From assembly GCF_000002985.6 (NCBI RefSeq), contig NC_003280.10, positions 4,956,501 to 5,020,500 on the forward strand: a stretch of DNA of 64,000 nt. The letters are read 5' to 3'. The notes under the pieces were generated by a model. That model was given only the letters and a program-made list of their open reading frames with translations. It was not told the origin of the DNA and did not search any database. The translations under genes and the position numbers were made by a program. This stretch comes from Caenorhabditis elegans (taxonomy: Eukaryota > Nematoda > Chromadorea > Rhabditida > Rhabditidae). This document shows, one piece after another, positions 48,637 to 59,906 of this stretch. Position 1 is the first letter of the stretch; the number at the start of each line of letters is the position of its first letter.

Positions 48637-51512
48637 ATGGGTATAGCAGCAGAGTCGAAACAACAATCAAAACTTTTGAAAGCACAAACGTCGAAGAAAC
48701 GAAAAGCAGTAGCAGCATCAAAAGCAAGAACACCTGAAGGTTCCGGTCGTGGCAAGAAACCAACTGTGAGTTACTCGTTCCCCTACCTATACGTCAGCTT
48801 CATGCCTACTTGCCTATCTCAGTGCCTAATTTTCTAGTGCGTTCGTGCCTCTTTTGTGCATTTTGTTCGAAAGTTTTTAAGTTTATAGTGAGAGCATACG
48901 AGAGATGGATAAAACATTAATTACAGTATATTTCTTCAGACACCGAACGGAGTAGCAAATCCAACAAAGTCGAAAACAAAAGTGAGTACTGCAAGCACAA
49001 TGAATGAAAAGAAAGGAGCTTCTACTGGAGATATGAAGAAGAAGGAACCATCATCTCGCAAGAAACCTTCACCAATGAAATGTTTCGCGAATGGAGAAAT
49101 TGTGGAAGGAGTGAATCAGTTCAAAGTCTTATCACAGATTCGTAAAAGCTCCAGACTTCTGGATCATGATGTTTATGTGGTGAAGGATGTTGAAGCAGAT
49201 GAAGAGTATAGAATGAAAGTTGCTAGAAAGGACTTACAGATATTAAAGGTACATTGGCTTTCAAGAAGATACATTTAGTTTAAGTGTTTAATTTTCAGAT
49301 TGAAGCAGCTCTTCTCAGACGCCTCGAAAAGATTCCTGGAGACAAATGCTTTGTTTCACTGGTAGAATACGGAAACGTTTCGAAAGATAAGCTCGAGTTC
49401 TTAGTCGTCTCTTCATATGGCTCAACACTGCAAGAGATTCTGAAGAAAACTATAAATGGACCACTTTCAATGGATTGCTCATTTGTAGTTGGTCTACAGA
49501 TGTTGAGAGCTATTCAAAATCTTCATTCACTGGGATACGTGCACCGAAACATCAATCCATCAGCGTTCAATTGTGGGCTAGGAATGGACGAGACTTCTTT
49601 GTATTTGCAAGATTTTCGTCAAGTTAGAAAATTTGAAGAGAATAAGAAGCATGTCACAGCAAGATCGACTGTTAAGATGTTTGGATGTGGACGCTTTGCG
49701 AACAGAGCTTGTCAAAATTCGAAGGATCAGGGACGGAAGGATGACTTGGAAAGTTGGATATACACTCTATTCTACTTGATTGATCATGGATCCTTGAGTT
49801 GGAAGAATGAGGCGGATTCGCAAATTGTTGTACAGCAAAAGGACTTGTTCATGACTGGTGGTAAGCTTGAAAAAATGATTGCATTTCTGTGGACTATGAA
49901 ACATCAAGAATAGTTATACTATCAAGAATAACACATTGTGATTGTTTTTTCAGACGGAAAAGAGCAATTCAGCCGTGCTCCGCGTGGATTGGCTCCTCTT
50001 CTTTCCAAAGTCAACGGATACGAATTCACGAGTGCACCGGAATACGACAGCTTCAAAAACCTCATAAACGGTATTCAAACTTCCCAGAAACTCAACAAGA
50101 AGTCATGTGACTGGTTGGGAAAGTGTGGTCTTGATGAAATTGGCGGGGATACGGTATGAGATCCATGCCATTGAACCAAACCGTATAAAATGTTTTTCAG
50201 GATCGTAGCGTTGATTGCAGAATGACGGGAGACAGAGATTTTGTACCGAAAGGGAAGAAACCGAAAAGACCAACAAGAAAGAAGCTTGCAAAAGGAGATG
50301 TGATTCTGGGAGTTGGAGCAACGGATGGGTGAGTATGGTAGACTGTTGTAGTCTGGATTTTTGGCGGTCGAGGCCTATTGTGTTTAATCAAAATTACCAC
50401 TGTTGCACCATGCATTATAAGTTTCGATTTGCAGCTGGAAAGTGATCAATCTTCTTGGTTCTGGTGGATTCGGAGATGTGTACAAAGTACATCGTGAGAG
50501 TCAACCCATCACCAAATGCTACGCTTTGAAGACTGAAAGTGAAGAGGGCGAGAAAAGATATTTGCGTCTGAAAATCGAGGTCACTGTGATGATGAAGACT
50601 GCCGAAAAGAAGAAGGAAAACAAGTTCAAAAACTTCATCGAATTCGTGGACCGAGGAAAGTGTGAGCAGTTGAAGTGTAAGGTATGTTTGGTAGTTCTTT
50701 TTTATGGCAGTAAAATCAATAAAAAATTTAATTTTCAGTACGTTGTGATGGGTCTTGTTGGACCATCCCTTGAAGACATTCGACGCAAGTATCTCCTTGG
50801 ATCATTCTCAAAGCATACATCATTCAATGTTGCCATTCAAACTGTCACTGCTCTTCAGGATCTTCATTCGATTGGTTATCTCCATCGAGATATCAAGCCA
50901 GCAAACTATGCAGTTGGACTGGAGGATCGTGAAGATACTGTCTACATGCTTGATTTTGGAATCGCCAAGTTGTATGTGGACGAGAATGGAGAACACAAAG
51001 TGAAGAGAAAGAAAGTAAAGTTCCTGGGAACATTGAGATATGCTTGTCGGGCATGCATGATGCAACAGGAACAAGGACGGAAGGATGATTTGGAGACTTG
51101 GATCTACTTGGTGTTTGATTTGATGGATGAATCCCATGGAATGCCTTGGAGATCTTTGTGCAGTCCCAAAGAGATCTTGAAGTCGAAAAACGAATTTTTC
51201 ACTAATTGTAAGTATTAAAGCATTCTTTAAATATATGCTTTCATTTTTCACATTTTCATTTTTTCAGTCGATAGTTCTTCCGTCTCTGCGACTCTGAAAC
51301 GTCTGAAAGGATTGGTATCATATGTTGATAACATGCAATACGAGACAACTCCTGATTACGACTACATTATCAACTTCCTTAAGACAACTGCCACAGAAGC
51401 TGGAGCAAAGATTTCGAAAAAGTTGGATTGGATCGGAAAGTTGAAGAATAAGGAGTTTGACAGTGAATCGGATAGATCTGACAAGAAAGCCAGTGGAGAA
51501 GATGATGAATAG
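48637..51512 (+). CDS. Tandem pseudokinase-kinase of the CK1/TTBK-like class
   Basis: Exons 48637-48765, 48940-49248, 49299-49860, 49954-50153, 50201-50328, 50435-50681, 50739-51207 and 51268-51512, about 762 residues. A Lys/Ser-rich N-terminus precedes two kinase domains. The first has YVHRNINPSAFNCG and LQDFRQVRKF: the catalytic Asp of HRD is Asn and DFG is DFR, so it should be inactive. The second is complete: GSGGFGDVYK, YALKTES, YLHRDIKPANYAVG and MLDFGIAKLY. Both domains carry the matching segment FxNRACQxxxDQGRKDDLESWIY / YACRACMxQxEQGRKDDLETWIY typical of worm TTBK-like CK1 kinases, so an internal duplication is likely. The tail is acidic. Many worm CK1-like kinases act in the male germ line; that is family knowledge, not shown here. 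The polyadenylation signal (aataaagt) is near 51551. Confidence 0.88.
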
Positions 51513-51840
51513 ATTTGCCTTCATCAATATTTATTAAGGTTTATGAGCAAATAAAGTATTTCGGATAATTATTATTGTTTCAATCGCTTTTTAAGACAGG
51601 ACTTTATACAGGATTCGAGAGTCTTGCAATCACAATTAGAAACTAATATTGTTCAATGATGATATTATTTGTCAACGGGGTACTTTAGAGCTTCTAGTTT
51701 CCATAGTTGACAGGCTAGGCCATAAAATTCCATAGCAATGCGAAAATCTCCATGGATGTTAAATAATGCTATGCAACGGAAATGCATAGAATCTTCCTCT
51801 TTTCTAAATTTCACCTTTTGCTGGCTGAATTCTCCACAGA

Positions 51841-54679
51841 ATGCTAGCTTTTCGACTAACTTTACTTTACCTTCTTTACCCCAGTAAAGCTCTCTCAGAA
51901 TCATCAACTGAGCCTTCCACAACATCGTTGAGCTGTTATTGGTTGGGAGATTCATTCGCAACAACTGACAAAACTAATGAGTATAAGGGAACTTGTTGTA
52001 CATCAGAAGCTGTTGAAGAATTGGAAAATAGTGAAGAATGGAAATGGTTGCTTAAATCGGAAGAAACAACTGAACGCTGGAATGGATTGACACAATTCTT
52101 GTTTTGTGTGAAGGGAGCTTGTTCGGATCCGAGTCCTGTGTGGACAAACTGTACAGGTTAGTTAATAATAGTTGATTGTAGGAAGTGAAATAAAAGTATT
52201 AATGGATACTTGTGATGTAGTGTCAAGAAAAAGACTCAAGGTGCCCCTATCAGAGTTCTTAACAAAATTAGGTATTTGGAAATGAGTCTCACAGTATCTG
52301 AAAAAAAAAACAATAATTCATAAGGATAATTCAGTAATTGAAAGTTATAATGTGACTGCCGAAACAGTCATCTTAAGTTTAGACAATTATCCTAAGTTTA
52401 AACTTGCTTGAGTTACAATTTGAAATGTTATTCTTTTAGAAACCACGTCAACTGCTTCAACAGAATTCACAATATCTAGTACTTCTTTGAAGACCTCAAC
52501 TTCTGACTCTACCAGCACTGAACCACGCATCTCTACAACAACGGATACAAAAGATACAACGACCGAAGATCCTGTCAGCTCAACCGATCAATCATCCACC
52601 TCTCCCCATGAAACAACACGAGATACAACCACAGAGGGTACCACATCGGAGGACTCTACTTCAACTTATGGAAGCACTGAAAGATCATCTTCACCTAAAC
52701 CTACTTCGGAATTTTCAACATCAACTGAGAGTGATTTCACTGAATCTACAAGATCTTCCGAAACTACCTCTTCAATAGAGACTAACTCTTCAACGTCACC
52801 AGTTTCTACGACACCCGAATATGATTCAACTTCAAGTGGAAATTCTGAGACTACTGAGTCTGATGGTACTACAACAACTGTATTCACGACAACTAAAGAT
52901 GATACATCTACAGTTTCGGGAGATTCAAACTCGGGTTCGTCTACTTCGGAGTTCAAAAACACTGAAACCACAACTGGGCCTGGATCGACTGTCTCTGAAC
53001 CTAGTTCAAGTGAACGCTCGGATCTGGACAGTTCATCTGTTTCAGACAGATCCACAGACTCTCAGGATCGCACAACAGAAATTGGATTACAGGGACCCAT
53101 ATTGTCCGATGACTCGAACAATCCAGATCCTTCTACAACATCAGCTTTGACATCGGGTGGAACATCGACAACTTCGAGAGCCTCCTCCGCATCTGATGAT
53201 CCCACTACAACAGGCCCTTCTACAACATCCGGAAGCACGGCTTCTACTACATCCGGTAGCCTATTCTCCACATCACTGGGATCATCACAATCACCTGGAA
53301 GTTCTGTTTCTACAACACCAGGGCCTTCTACCATTTCTGGAATCTCACAGTCGACCACTTCCGGTCCTACTACCACATCTGAACCAAGTACTACATCTGG
53401 AAGTACAGTATCAGACACCTCTGGTCCGTCAACAACATCTGGACCCTCTACGACTTTAGGAACCACGCAGTCGACAACTTCCGGTCCTTCTACAACACCT
53501 GGTAGTACTATCTCGACAACCTCCAGTGCGTCCACTACTTCAGGCCCATCAACTTCTTCAGGTAGTACAGTTTCTACTACTTCTGGCCAATCAACATCAT
53601 CTGGAACCACAAAATCAACTACTTCTGGTCCAACTACATCGTCAGGACCCTCCACTGTATCTGAGCGCACGTTATCTACTACATCAGGCCCATCCACAAC
53701 ATCTGGACCTTCAACAACATCTGGAAGTACCGTTTCAACTACACCAGGAGCCTCTACAACGTCTGGAAGCACACAATCAACAACATCTGGTCCGTCTACT
53801 AGTTCAGGGCCATCGACCGCTTCTAGAAGTACTGTATCCACTACATCAGGTCCATCCACAACATCTGGACCTTCAACAACTTCCGGTCCTTCTACAACAT
53901 CTGGAAGCACAAAATCAACAACCTCTGGTCCGTCTACAACTTCAGGAAAAAATATTTCAACTGTTTCAGGAAAATTAACAGGTAGCCCAAAGGATTATTA
54001 AAACCAATTTACAAATAAAAACTAATTCAGGTTCAACGACATCAGCAACAATTTCAAGTGCATTTGGAGGGAATGTAACTTCACATACAAGTATTATTTT
54101 AGGTATCAAATTTTTATAGGTGACTTTTACCTCAAAACCTTCAAACTCATCAGGAGGGACAACATCTTCCGGGAAAAATTTCTCGCAAAATACAACGTCT
54201 GCAGCAAATGGAACAACTCAAGCAGTTAACAATGGCAAATCTGTAAGTTATATAGAAAAATCACTGGAAAAGCCAGGAAAAATCAATTTTCAGGGCTCAA
54301 CACTTCCAACCAATTCATCTTCTGGATCTTCTGATTCATCAACATCACCATCAACATTCACAGTTTCTTACAACAACACAAATTCCTCTATCACTTGCAT
54401 CGAACCATCCCTGAACTTGACCTACACTTCCAGTCCAACTTCTTCACAAATCAAAAGCAGTTATTCTGTCGGAGAGCTCATCACTCAAGTTTGCCCGCAA
54501 TCTTATGTTTTTGAAATTGCACTGCAACCTGTGAAGATCTATAAGTGCTTGAAAACAGGAAAATGGGCAGGATCACCAGAGAATTGTATTTGTAAGTTTT
54601 GAAGTATAAATTGTTTAAAAACAAATGTGTGACTTTTTCAGATGGAAAGAGTGAACTAAAATTGCCAACAAGACTTTAA
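51841..54679 (+). CDS. Secreted mucin-like Ser/Thr-rich protein with C-terminal sushi-like module
   Basis: Exons 51841-52156, 52440-53981, about 54031-54073, 54120-54242, 54294-54591 and 54642-54679, about 785 residues. The start MLAFRLTLLYLLYPSKALS reads as a signal peptide. A ~80-residue Cys-containing region follows (SCYWLGDSF, TCCTSEA, FLFCVKGACSDPSPVWTNC). Exon 2 encodes ~510 residues of Ser/Thr. The first part is irregular; the second part (about 53190-53980) is a degenerate repeat of TTSGPS/TTSGST words. Thr/Ser density predicts heavy O-glycosylation. The end (ITCIEPSLNLTY...VGELITQVCP...YKCLKTGKWAGSPENC) has the four cysteines and Trp of a CCP/sushi module. The 46-nt intron at 54074-54119 is needed to keep frame. 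Likely cuticle, gut or excretory surface coat, inferred from composition. Confidence 0.82.
53190..53975 (+). repeat. Coding tandem repeat encoding Thr-Thr-Ser-Gly-Pro/Ser units
   Basis: Units of 18 bp (actacatcaggcccatcc and variants) and 18-36 bp combinations repeat about 35-40 times inside the mucin exon. They read TTSGPS, TTSGST or STVSTTSG. Third positions vary, so the array is old and kept at the protein level, while some adjacent units are nearly identical and look recently duplicated. Confidence 0.85.
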
Positions 54680-54794
54680 TGATTTGTTAAAATTTTAAAT
54701 CTATGTCCGGAAATAAATTAATTTGTGTTACTCTGAGAAACTTGACAATTAAAGTTTGTGAATATATTGAATACATCGGTAAAATATTTATTTA

Positions 54795-54850
54795 GCTTAG
54801 GCACCGAAACGCCTAATTTTAGAGGCGTAGGTCAACTTAAAGGCAAGTAA
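54795..54850. repeat. Short GCCTAC-family repeat fragment
   Basis: ttaggcaccgaaacgcctaatttt with gaggcgtagg and aaggcaag nearby. It lies between two convergent genes in a ~400 bp spacer that otherwise holds only AT-rich sequence and the mucin polyadenylation signal (aaataaatt near 54711). Confidence 0.4.
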
Positions 54851-55087
54851 CTTGTAGTGCACTTTTGTTGTTCAAAATATTCTGAAAAATGTTTAAATGT
54901 GATCTTTTAGGGTATTCAGACACAATCATTATGCATTTCGGTTCCAATTAATGGTTTTTTCTTCATAAATTTCAGTCAAAACTTGGGAAAAATATTTTTT
55001 TTTAAATGAATGTACTGTGAAGTTTAGTATTTATTTTATTACTCATTTTCCTATTTTTGAAAGAAAAATATATTTTATTCCAAATAC

Positions 55088-55556
55088 TCAATAAACAATC
55101 CAAACTCCGCCAGTAGATCTCATGATACAACCAATATTGTCATATTTATCGGATTTCTTATCAACTTTCCACATTTGAGAAGAAGTGTCGCATACAAGAG
55201 ACGCCGAGATTGAAGATGAACCTTTTTTGATCTCGAAAAAGTATATTTTTAAAATTCAAAAAAGTTTTCTCACGACTAAAGGCTTTGTATCTGCCTGTTC
55301 CGTTAAATTTCCAGAAATTCCAACTGCAACATATCCACTCCCATTAGTGTCAATTTGACAAAGCACTGAAACTGGTTCAGAACATTTAAAGTCTTCTTTT
55401 GTAACATTTGTCATAGCGGAAAATGAATAAGCCGGGAATTGGCAACATTCTGGAACTAATAGATATAGTTAAATTAAAAATGTTTTTATGTTTCCTACTT
55501 TTTCCCAAAATTGAAACAGGAAGTGGTAACAGAACCAAAGCGAATAAATAATTCAT
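55088..55556 (-). CDS. Small secreted nematode protein, function unknown
   Basis: Three exons on the minus strand, start at 55556, stop at 55090-55088, about 125 residues. MNYLFALVLLPLPVSILG is a signal peptide. The mature part has six cysteines in ECCQFPAYSF, FKCSEPVSVLCQID, LVCDTSSQMW and IGCIMRS, and ends GGVWIVY. This C-C-C-C/W-x-V pattern resembles small Cys-rich worm families of unknown function, but I do not assign one. The second intron ends in tttttcgag rather than TTTCAG, which is a weak acceptor; the third exon keeps frame and holds two of the cysteines, so I include it. Convergent with the mucin gene. Confidence 0.65.
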
Positions 55557-55766
55557 GTTTTTGCAGTGAATTTTCTTCAAAATTTTGGTTTTATAGCATC
55601 TATTTGAACACATTCTATTATGGAATTTGAAACAAAAAAAGCTGACGCACAGCGATGACTAATCGTGTTCAAATGAAAATTATTGAAACGAACAGATTGA
55701 ACAGAAATTCAACGGAAAAACAAAGTTGAACTTTCCATACTGAAAATTTTTAAAACATACATAAAT

Positions 55767-56160
55767 TCAAACTTTCCTCAAAACAAAATTGGAGTTCTGT
55801 TTATACAAGTGCTCTTTACTGTAAGCATATTTTTTTGCGAAATCATACAAGTAATTAATCGGAATGCATTTTTCCATATCATGAATTTGAAGGAAATCTC
55901 GCCGCACCTGCTGCTGCAAATCGGTGAGCATTATAAAACCTTTTGCGTCCAGTGGTCGTAAGTCATACATAACAAACCGACCACACCTCGTTTCCAACAC
56001 ACAATCGGATATACCAAGTTTAGACAAAGAGGATTCAAGTCATTGTATTATGCCTTTGCCAATGAACAGAGAAGAGATATCAAGCGGCCTCTTGTGGGTT
56101 AAATGTAAACCATTTGAAAACGTTTTAAAAGCTGAAATTTTGAAGAGAGCAAAAGAATGA
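55767..56160 (-). pseudogene. Unidentified protein-coding relic with an in-frame TGA
   Basis: Reading on the minus strand, one frame gives HKRPLDISSLFIGKGIIQ, then TGA, then LESSLSKLGISDCVLETRCG...ending NSNFVLRKV with a stop at 55769-55767. Composition on both sides of the TGA looks protein-like (about 40 and 90 residues). There is no ATG start, and no splice sites were found that would remove the TGA. I do not recognise the family. It could be a decayed gene, or one exon of a gene whose other exons I missed. Confidence 0.35.
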
Positions 56161-56164
56161 AACT

Positions 56165-56300
56165 TGCAAAATTCATTCATTAAATAAGATCAAGCAGGGC
56201 TCTATGGATTGTACTCGAGGGTTTTCTTATCAAGCCTTCTTTGGGTTGAACTCGGTTGGGAGTGGACCTCTACCTCCACCAAATTTGGTGCACTTTTAAA
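56165..56300 (-). pseudogene. Degraded second copy of a major sperm protein 3' end
   Basis: The segment ending gagtacaatccatag (minus strand) encodes LEYNP-stop, like the EYNP-stop of MSP. Its 3' flank (agagccctgcttgatcttat) matches the flank of the neighbouring MSP relic (agagccctcttcgaccttgc). Upstream the resemblance fades within about 60 bp. It appears to be an older tandem duplicate of the relic next to it. Confidence 0.5.
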
Positions 56301-56373
56301 CCTAAACATTTTTAACAAGAGAAAAAACAACGAGCTTTCAAAATTCATTTATTGAGCAAGGTCGAAGAGGGCT

Positions 56374-56757
56374 CTATGGGTTGTACTCAATTGGAAGGTT
56401 CTTGCGACGAACCATACCGTCTCCTTGGAACCATTCACGGCGGAATTGCTTTGCAGCTCCATCCGGGGTGTTGGTCCACTCAACAGTAATACGGTCGTTG
56501 TTAGTGTCCTACTGTCCAAAGGCGAAGGCATCACAGGAAACAGCAAGAAGGACTGCTTCCTTTGGGTCCAAAACTCCACATGGTGGATCAACTCCAAGTC
56601 TCTTCATATTGGTGGTCTTGATACCGTATCCAATACGGCGAGCCGAGGAGTTGATCACCTTGATGTGGTAGGTGTGCTTGTCATCGTATGGTGCATTGAA
56701 GACGATCTTCGTACCCGGCTGGGTCTGGATATCTCCTGGTGGGACGGATTGGGCACT
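56374..56757 (-). pseudogene. Major sperm protein (MSP) pseudogene
   Basis: Exactly 384 bp, the full length of an MSP gene (127 codons plus stop), with no indels and nearly consensus protein: [20 protein letters not shown] at the start, [20 protein letters not shown] in the middle and NLPIEYNP at the end. Two changes disable it. The start codon position (56757-56755) reads AGT instead of ATG, and codon 83 (56511-56509) is TAG where MSPs have Glu in FGQEDTNND. MSPs drive amoeboid sperm motility and signal to oocytes; the family is multicopy, clustered on chromosomes II and IV in C. elegans. The near-intact frame suggests recent loss or gene conversion from active copies. Confidence 0.93.
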
Positions 56758-58259
56758 GGCGACTTCTTTGTAGAGTGTGGAAACTTACAGTGAAGATTAT
56801 GGTAAACTCTGCTCAATTTATAGCAAATTTCTCTCTTATCTTTGTCCCAGATCTTTACAATAGCCACGTCACATAAAGTTCAGAAAGTTAATAAATTAAT
56901 TTAATGATTTTTAAAATCCGTGAAAGAGTTAAATTTTAGGAATGATTTTGAAAATATATTTTTAATCTATTGCCGCACAGGTCTTTGGCTTCAGCATAAC
57001 TATGCATGAAAAAACATGAAAAACCCATCTTACTCTGTTCGGCCCTATCAAAAATCTCTAAAAAATGTTTCACTAGATATTTTTCAAATTTTTTGAATAT
57101 TCCGACAAGAAAGCATCTCATTTCATATCTTCAATTTGACGGAAGTTTAGTTATAAGTTCCAAAGTAGTTTTAAAGTTCAAGGCAAAAATTTAATCGGAT
57201 ATTAATATGACCTTTTTCCTGTTTGTAAACGTTTGTTTTTCAAACATCTCCTTTTTTCAGGAACTGATCTTTGGGTTGATAACACATTTTGAATTTTCAA
57301 AATCCAAATCCTTACCATGATATTCAACGAAATTCTCAGCAAAAAAATAACCAAAAATAAAAACTCAATTTTTGATTCAATTTAACTTTTGAAGATTTCA
57401 GGTGATTTTATTTTCAGGGTCTTATATATTTCCCCAACATCTTCCACCTGCTAAGTTGGCTAACCAATTTCCTTTTTTTCAGTAAAAAATGTTGATGCCC
57501 ACGCCTTTTTCCTCATTTCTCAATTCATCGTGAAAGCGGTCCCAAGAGATATTGGAGCGTGTATTCTCAGACAAAATTAAGTTTTGTTCCAGACGAGGCG
57601 GCACAAACTCCATTTTCATCACACGTTTTTCTGTCTCACAAATATTGCAGTTCGTTGTGTATTCTCAAATTTATTCAAAAATCAAACCACAAATATTTGA
57701 TTCAATTATTTTCATACCCTTTGAAAGTTGTACAATTTATTTCGCAATTTTTTGTATATCTAATTGAATAATCTTTGGACCTTCTTGATTTTTTTCCAGC
57801 TATTTAATTCAATGCAGAACACTATTTGATTCTTTTTTCTCAAAGACGCAAAAAATGCCTGATTGTCTTGAAGGCTGCTTACGCCTCCTTCGTGCCTACT
57901 GCCAAATCATAAGCAAGCTGAACTTTCAGTAAATTAATTGAACTTTTTGAAAACCTTGAATCTACAGTGTGCCATTACCAAACCATTACCAAACACCGGG
58001 ACTCGTCGAGCTAAAATGCAAAAAAATAGGTAGGCACGCAGGCAGGCAAGCATTTTTTTTAAGGGTTTTAATCTTAAAACGGTTTTCGTACAAATTTTAC
58101 TTTTATTTTTCATTTACAATTTTAAATTTTTTATTTTTTCGTAACCCTTTTCACGGACGGAATTTCCCCCTCTCCCCTTCTTCAACCAAAAAAATGTCAG
58201 TTTAAAAATTTCGTAGAATAATTTATTCTGAATTTTTCGATTATCGAAAACGATCAAGT
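56758..58259. other. Intergenic DNA between the MSP pseudogene and the next gene
   Basis: Upstream flank of the MSP relic, containing agagatatt/ttatctttgtc words near 56830 that could be remnants of an MSP promoter GATA site. AT-rich sequence and a GCCTAC-family repeat (57855-58055) follow. No gene supported. Confidence 0.5.
57855..58055. repeat. GCCTAC-family element with inverted ends
   Basis: Left part contains tgcttacgcctccttcgtgcctactgcc; right part has aggtaggcacgcaggcaggc in the opposite sense. Same ~170-200 bp layout as the copies at 22580 and 61636. Confidence 0.55.
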
Positions 58260-58783
58260 ATGGCAGAAGGAGGAACTCCAGTGGTGGCAACAAAACCACC
58301 AGTCGATAATGCAAAGATGTTGGGCGAGCTGAAGCTGAGACTGATGCACACGAAGAAGGGACTCCTCGCTATTCGAGGAGAGCTACAGAGAAGAGCTGAA
58401 ATATGGGGAGCTGCTCAAGAGGAGATCACTGCACTGGAGAAAATGGTATGTTTATTTTGAAATTTAATAGATACTTTTGTAGTTTGCTGCTCTAACACCT
58501 GAAACGCCTTGACTCCTCATGGGTTATCTTATGAACGCACCTGAATTAAGAGCGCCCAAATCCCTTGAACTCTTAAATGCTGAAATCTAATCAATAATTT
58601 AATTAATTTCAGGCGAGCGATGCAAAGGAGAGGATCCAGAAGCAGTCGGACCAAAAGAGAGAGGAGAGAAAGTTGGCGGCTCAAAAACGAAAGGAATTGA
58701 AACAGAAGCAAAAGGAAGAGAAAAAAGAAGAGTCAAAGGATGAGAAGGATGGAGCTGATGATGAAAAGAACGATGAGAATTAG
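58260..58783 (+). CDS. Small highly charged coiled-coil-like protein, function unknown
   Basis: Two exons, 58260-58445 and 58613-58783, about 118 residues, starting MAEGGTPVVATKPP. Residues ~17-65 are predicted helical (LGELKLRLMHTKKGLLAIRGE...AQEEITALEKM). The C-terminal half is Lys/Glu-rich (KEELKQKQKEEKKEESKDEKDG) and ends DEKNDEN. There is no signal peptide or membrane segment. The exon junction is in phase with good donor (gtatgt) and acceptor (tttcag). AATAAA is near 58811. No named family recognised; a coiled-coil adaptor or intrinsically disordered nuclear protein is possible. Confidence 0.75.
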
Positions 58784-59842
58784 CGAAACTCTTGCAAATT
58801 GAAATTTCGGAATAAACGTTTTGTAAAAGCCCTTGTTTTTGTAATTGTTGGAAGTTGATGGCGAATTTGTTCTAATGCCTAGAAATTTTATAGACCTATG
58901 TTGACCGGCGAACAGTTGAAATTTTTCAACGTCTAGATAAGCGGCCATATTGCTTGTAGTTTTTGAGATCCCTGGGCGCTGGAGAGGCGACGCTATCAGA
59001 ACAAAGTTTATTCCCGAATTCTTAAAAGTTATTTATTTTGTGACAGTGACTTCTACGAAATTTCCGCTCACTATAAAAAAATATATCACTAGTTTGAAAA
59101 TAAAATTTATTTTTTACTGAAAAACTCGAGAACTGAACTTTCAAAAACTGGTTGAAACTTGTCGTTTGCTGAAAAAATTTAGCAGCAGGTCTTTTTAAGT
59201 TTAAACTTTTTTATCGTATCGGAGAGCATTGTAGATTTTTCGAAAAAATTTTTCTAATCGTCTATCCACAAAACATCAAACTACATCCTGGCAAAATTGA
59301 AAAAAACCAGCTAACGATGTTTGAGGTAGACTACATTGTGATCCATGATCTAAAAATAAATAGGCTTCATTCATTTTTCATGAAACTTGTTAAAAATAGA
59401 CTTTGACCATTAAATAAACGAGTTTCATAACTAAAAATGACTAAAAATGCTTCTCCTGATTACGAAATGTTTTTATAATATTTTTATCAGGCAAAATTCA
59501 AACTAAAACTAAACATTTTTGTATTCTAATCACTTTTTGCGGTACTCATTTTGTGTTCTTCTAAATAGAGTTACTTTATTTTGATGTCAATTTAAAAAAT
59601 ACATTTTGCAAGCTCTAGCTTTTCTAATTTTTTAATTCAGCTAGAATATATGTTCTTAATTTCAAAAAGCCCATGTGAAATCATCTGCTTTTTTTTTCGA
59701 AAACATTTTTCCGTTATTTGAAATTTTTAAAATATAACCGTTCAACAACCAAAGTATACAACTTGAGTCACAAATAAACATAAAGATTGAAAGGTACCAA
59801 AGGAGTGTTGACCACCTGACCCCTTCTTATAATACTAACACA
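58784..59842. other. Intergenic AT-rich DNA
   Basis: 3' UTR of the small charged-protein gene, then AT-rich sequence. No gene or clear repeat seen. Confidence 0.5.
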
Positions 59843-59906
59843 ATGCAAAGAGGATTACGTAACAGTGAATCGATAGATTCTTCTCTTCGTCAGTCCAAGA
59901 GGGTCC
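59843..59906 (+). CDS. Possible first coding exon of a gene continuing beyond the window
   Basis: ATG at 59843 opens MQRGLRNSESIDSSLRQSKR and reaches a strong donor (gtgagtaat) at 59907. If unspliced the frame would stop at once (GAG TAA), which favours splicing. Upstream there is no stop-free extension and no acceptor; sequence just before reads cttataatactaacacaatg. No second exon with a matching frame could be identified in the remaining 4 kb, so it would need a long first intron. A chance ORF is quite possible. Confidence 0.3.

Noticed and set aside
53062..53910. 282-codon antisense open frame across the mucin repeats (Val/Asp/Glu/Pro-rich)
   Set aside because: It is the complement of the Thr/Ser/Gly/Pro repeat; the array keeps antisense frames open. 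No start context or splice partners.
53190..53975. CRISPR-like regular repeat pattern
   Set aside because: Units are contiguous, coding and degenerate with no unique spacers; it is a mucin repeat in a eukaryotic gene.
56097..56160. Plus-strand frame 55924-56160 as a gene
   Set aside because: It is antisense to the relic frame, has no known domain and no upstream signals.
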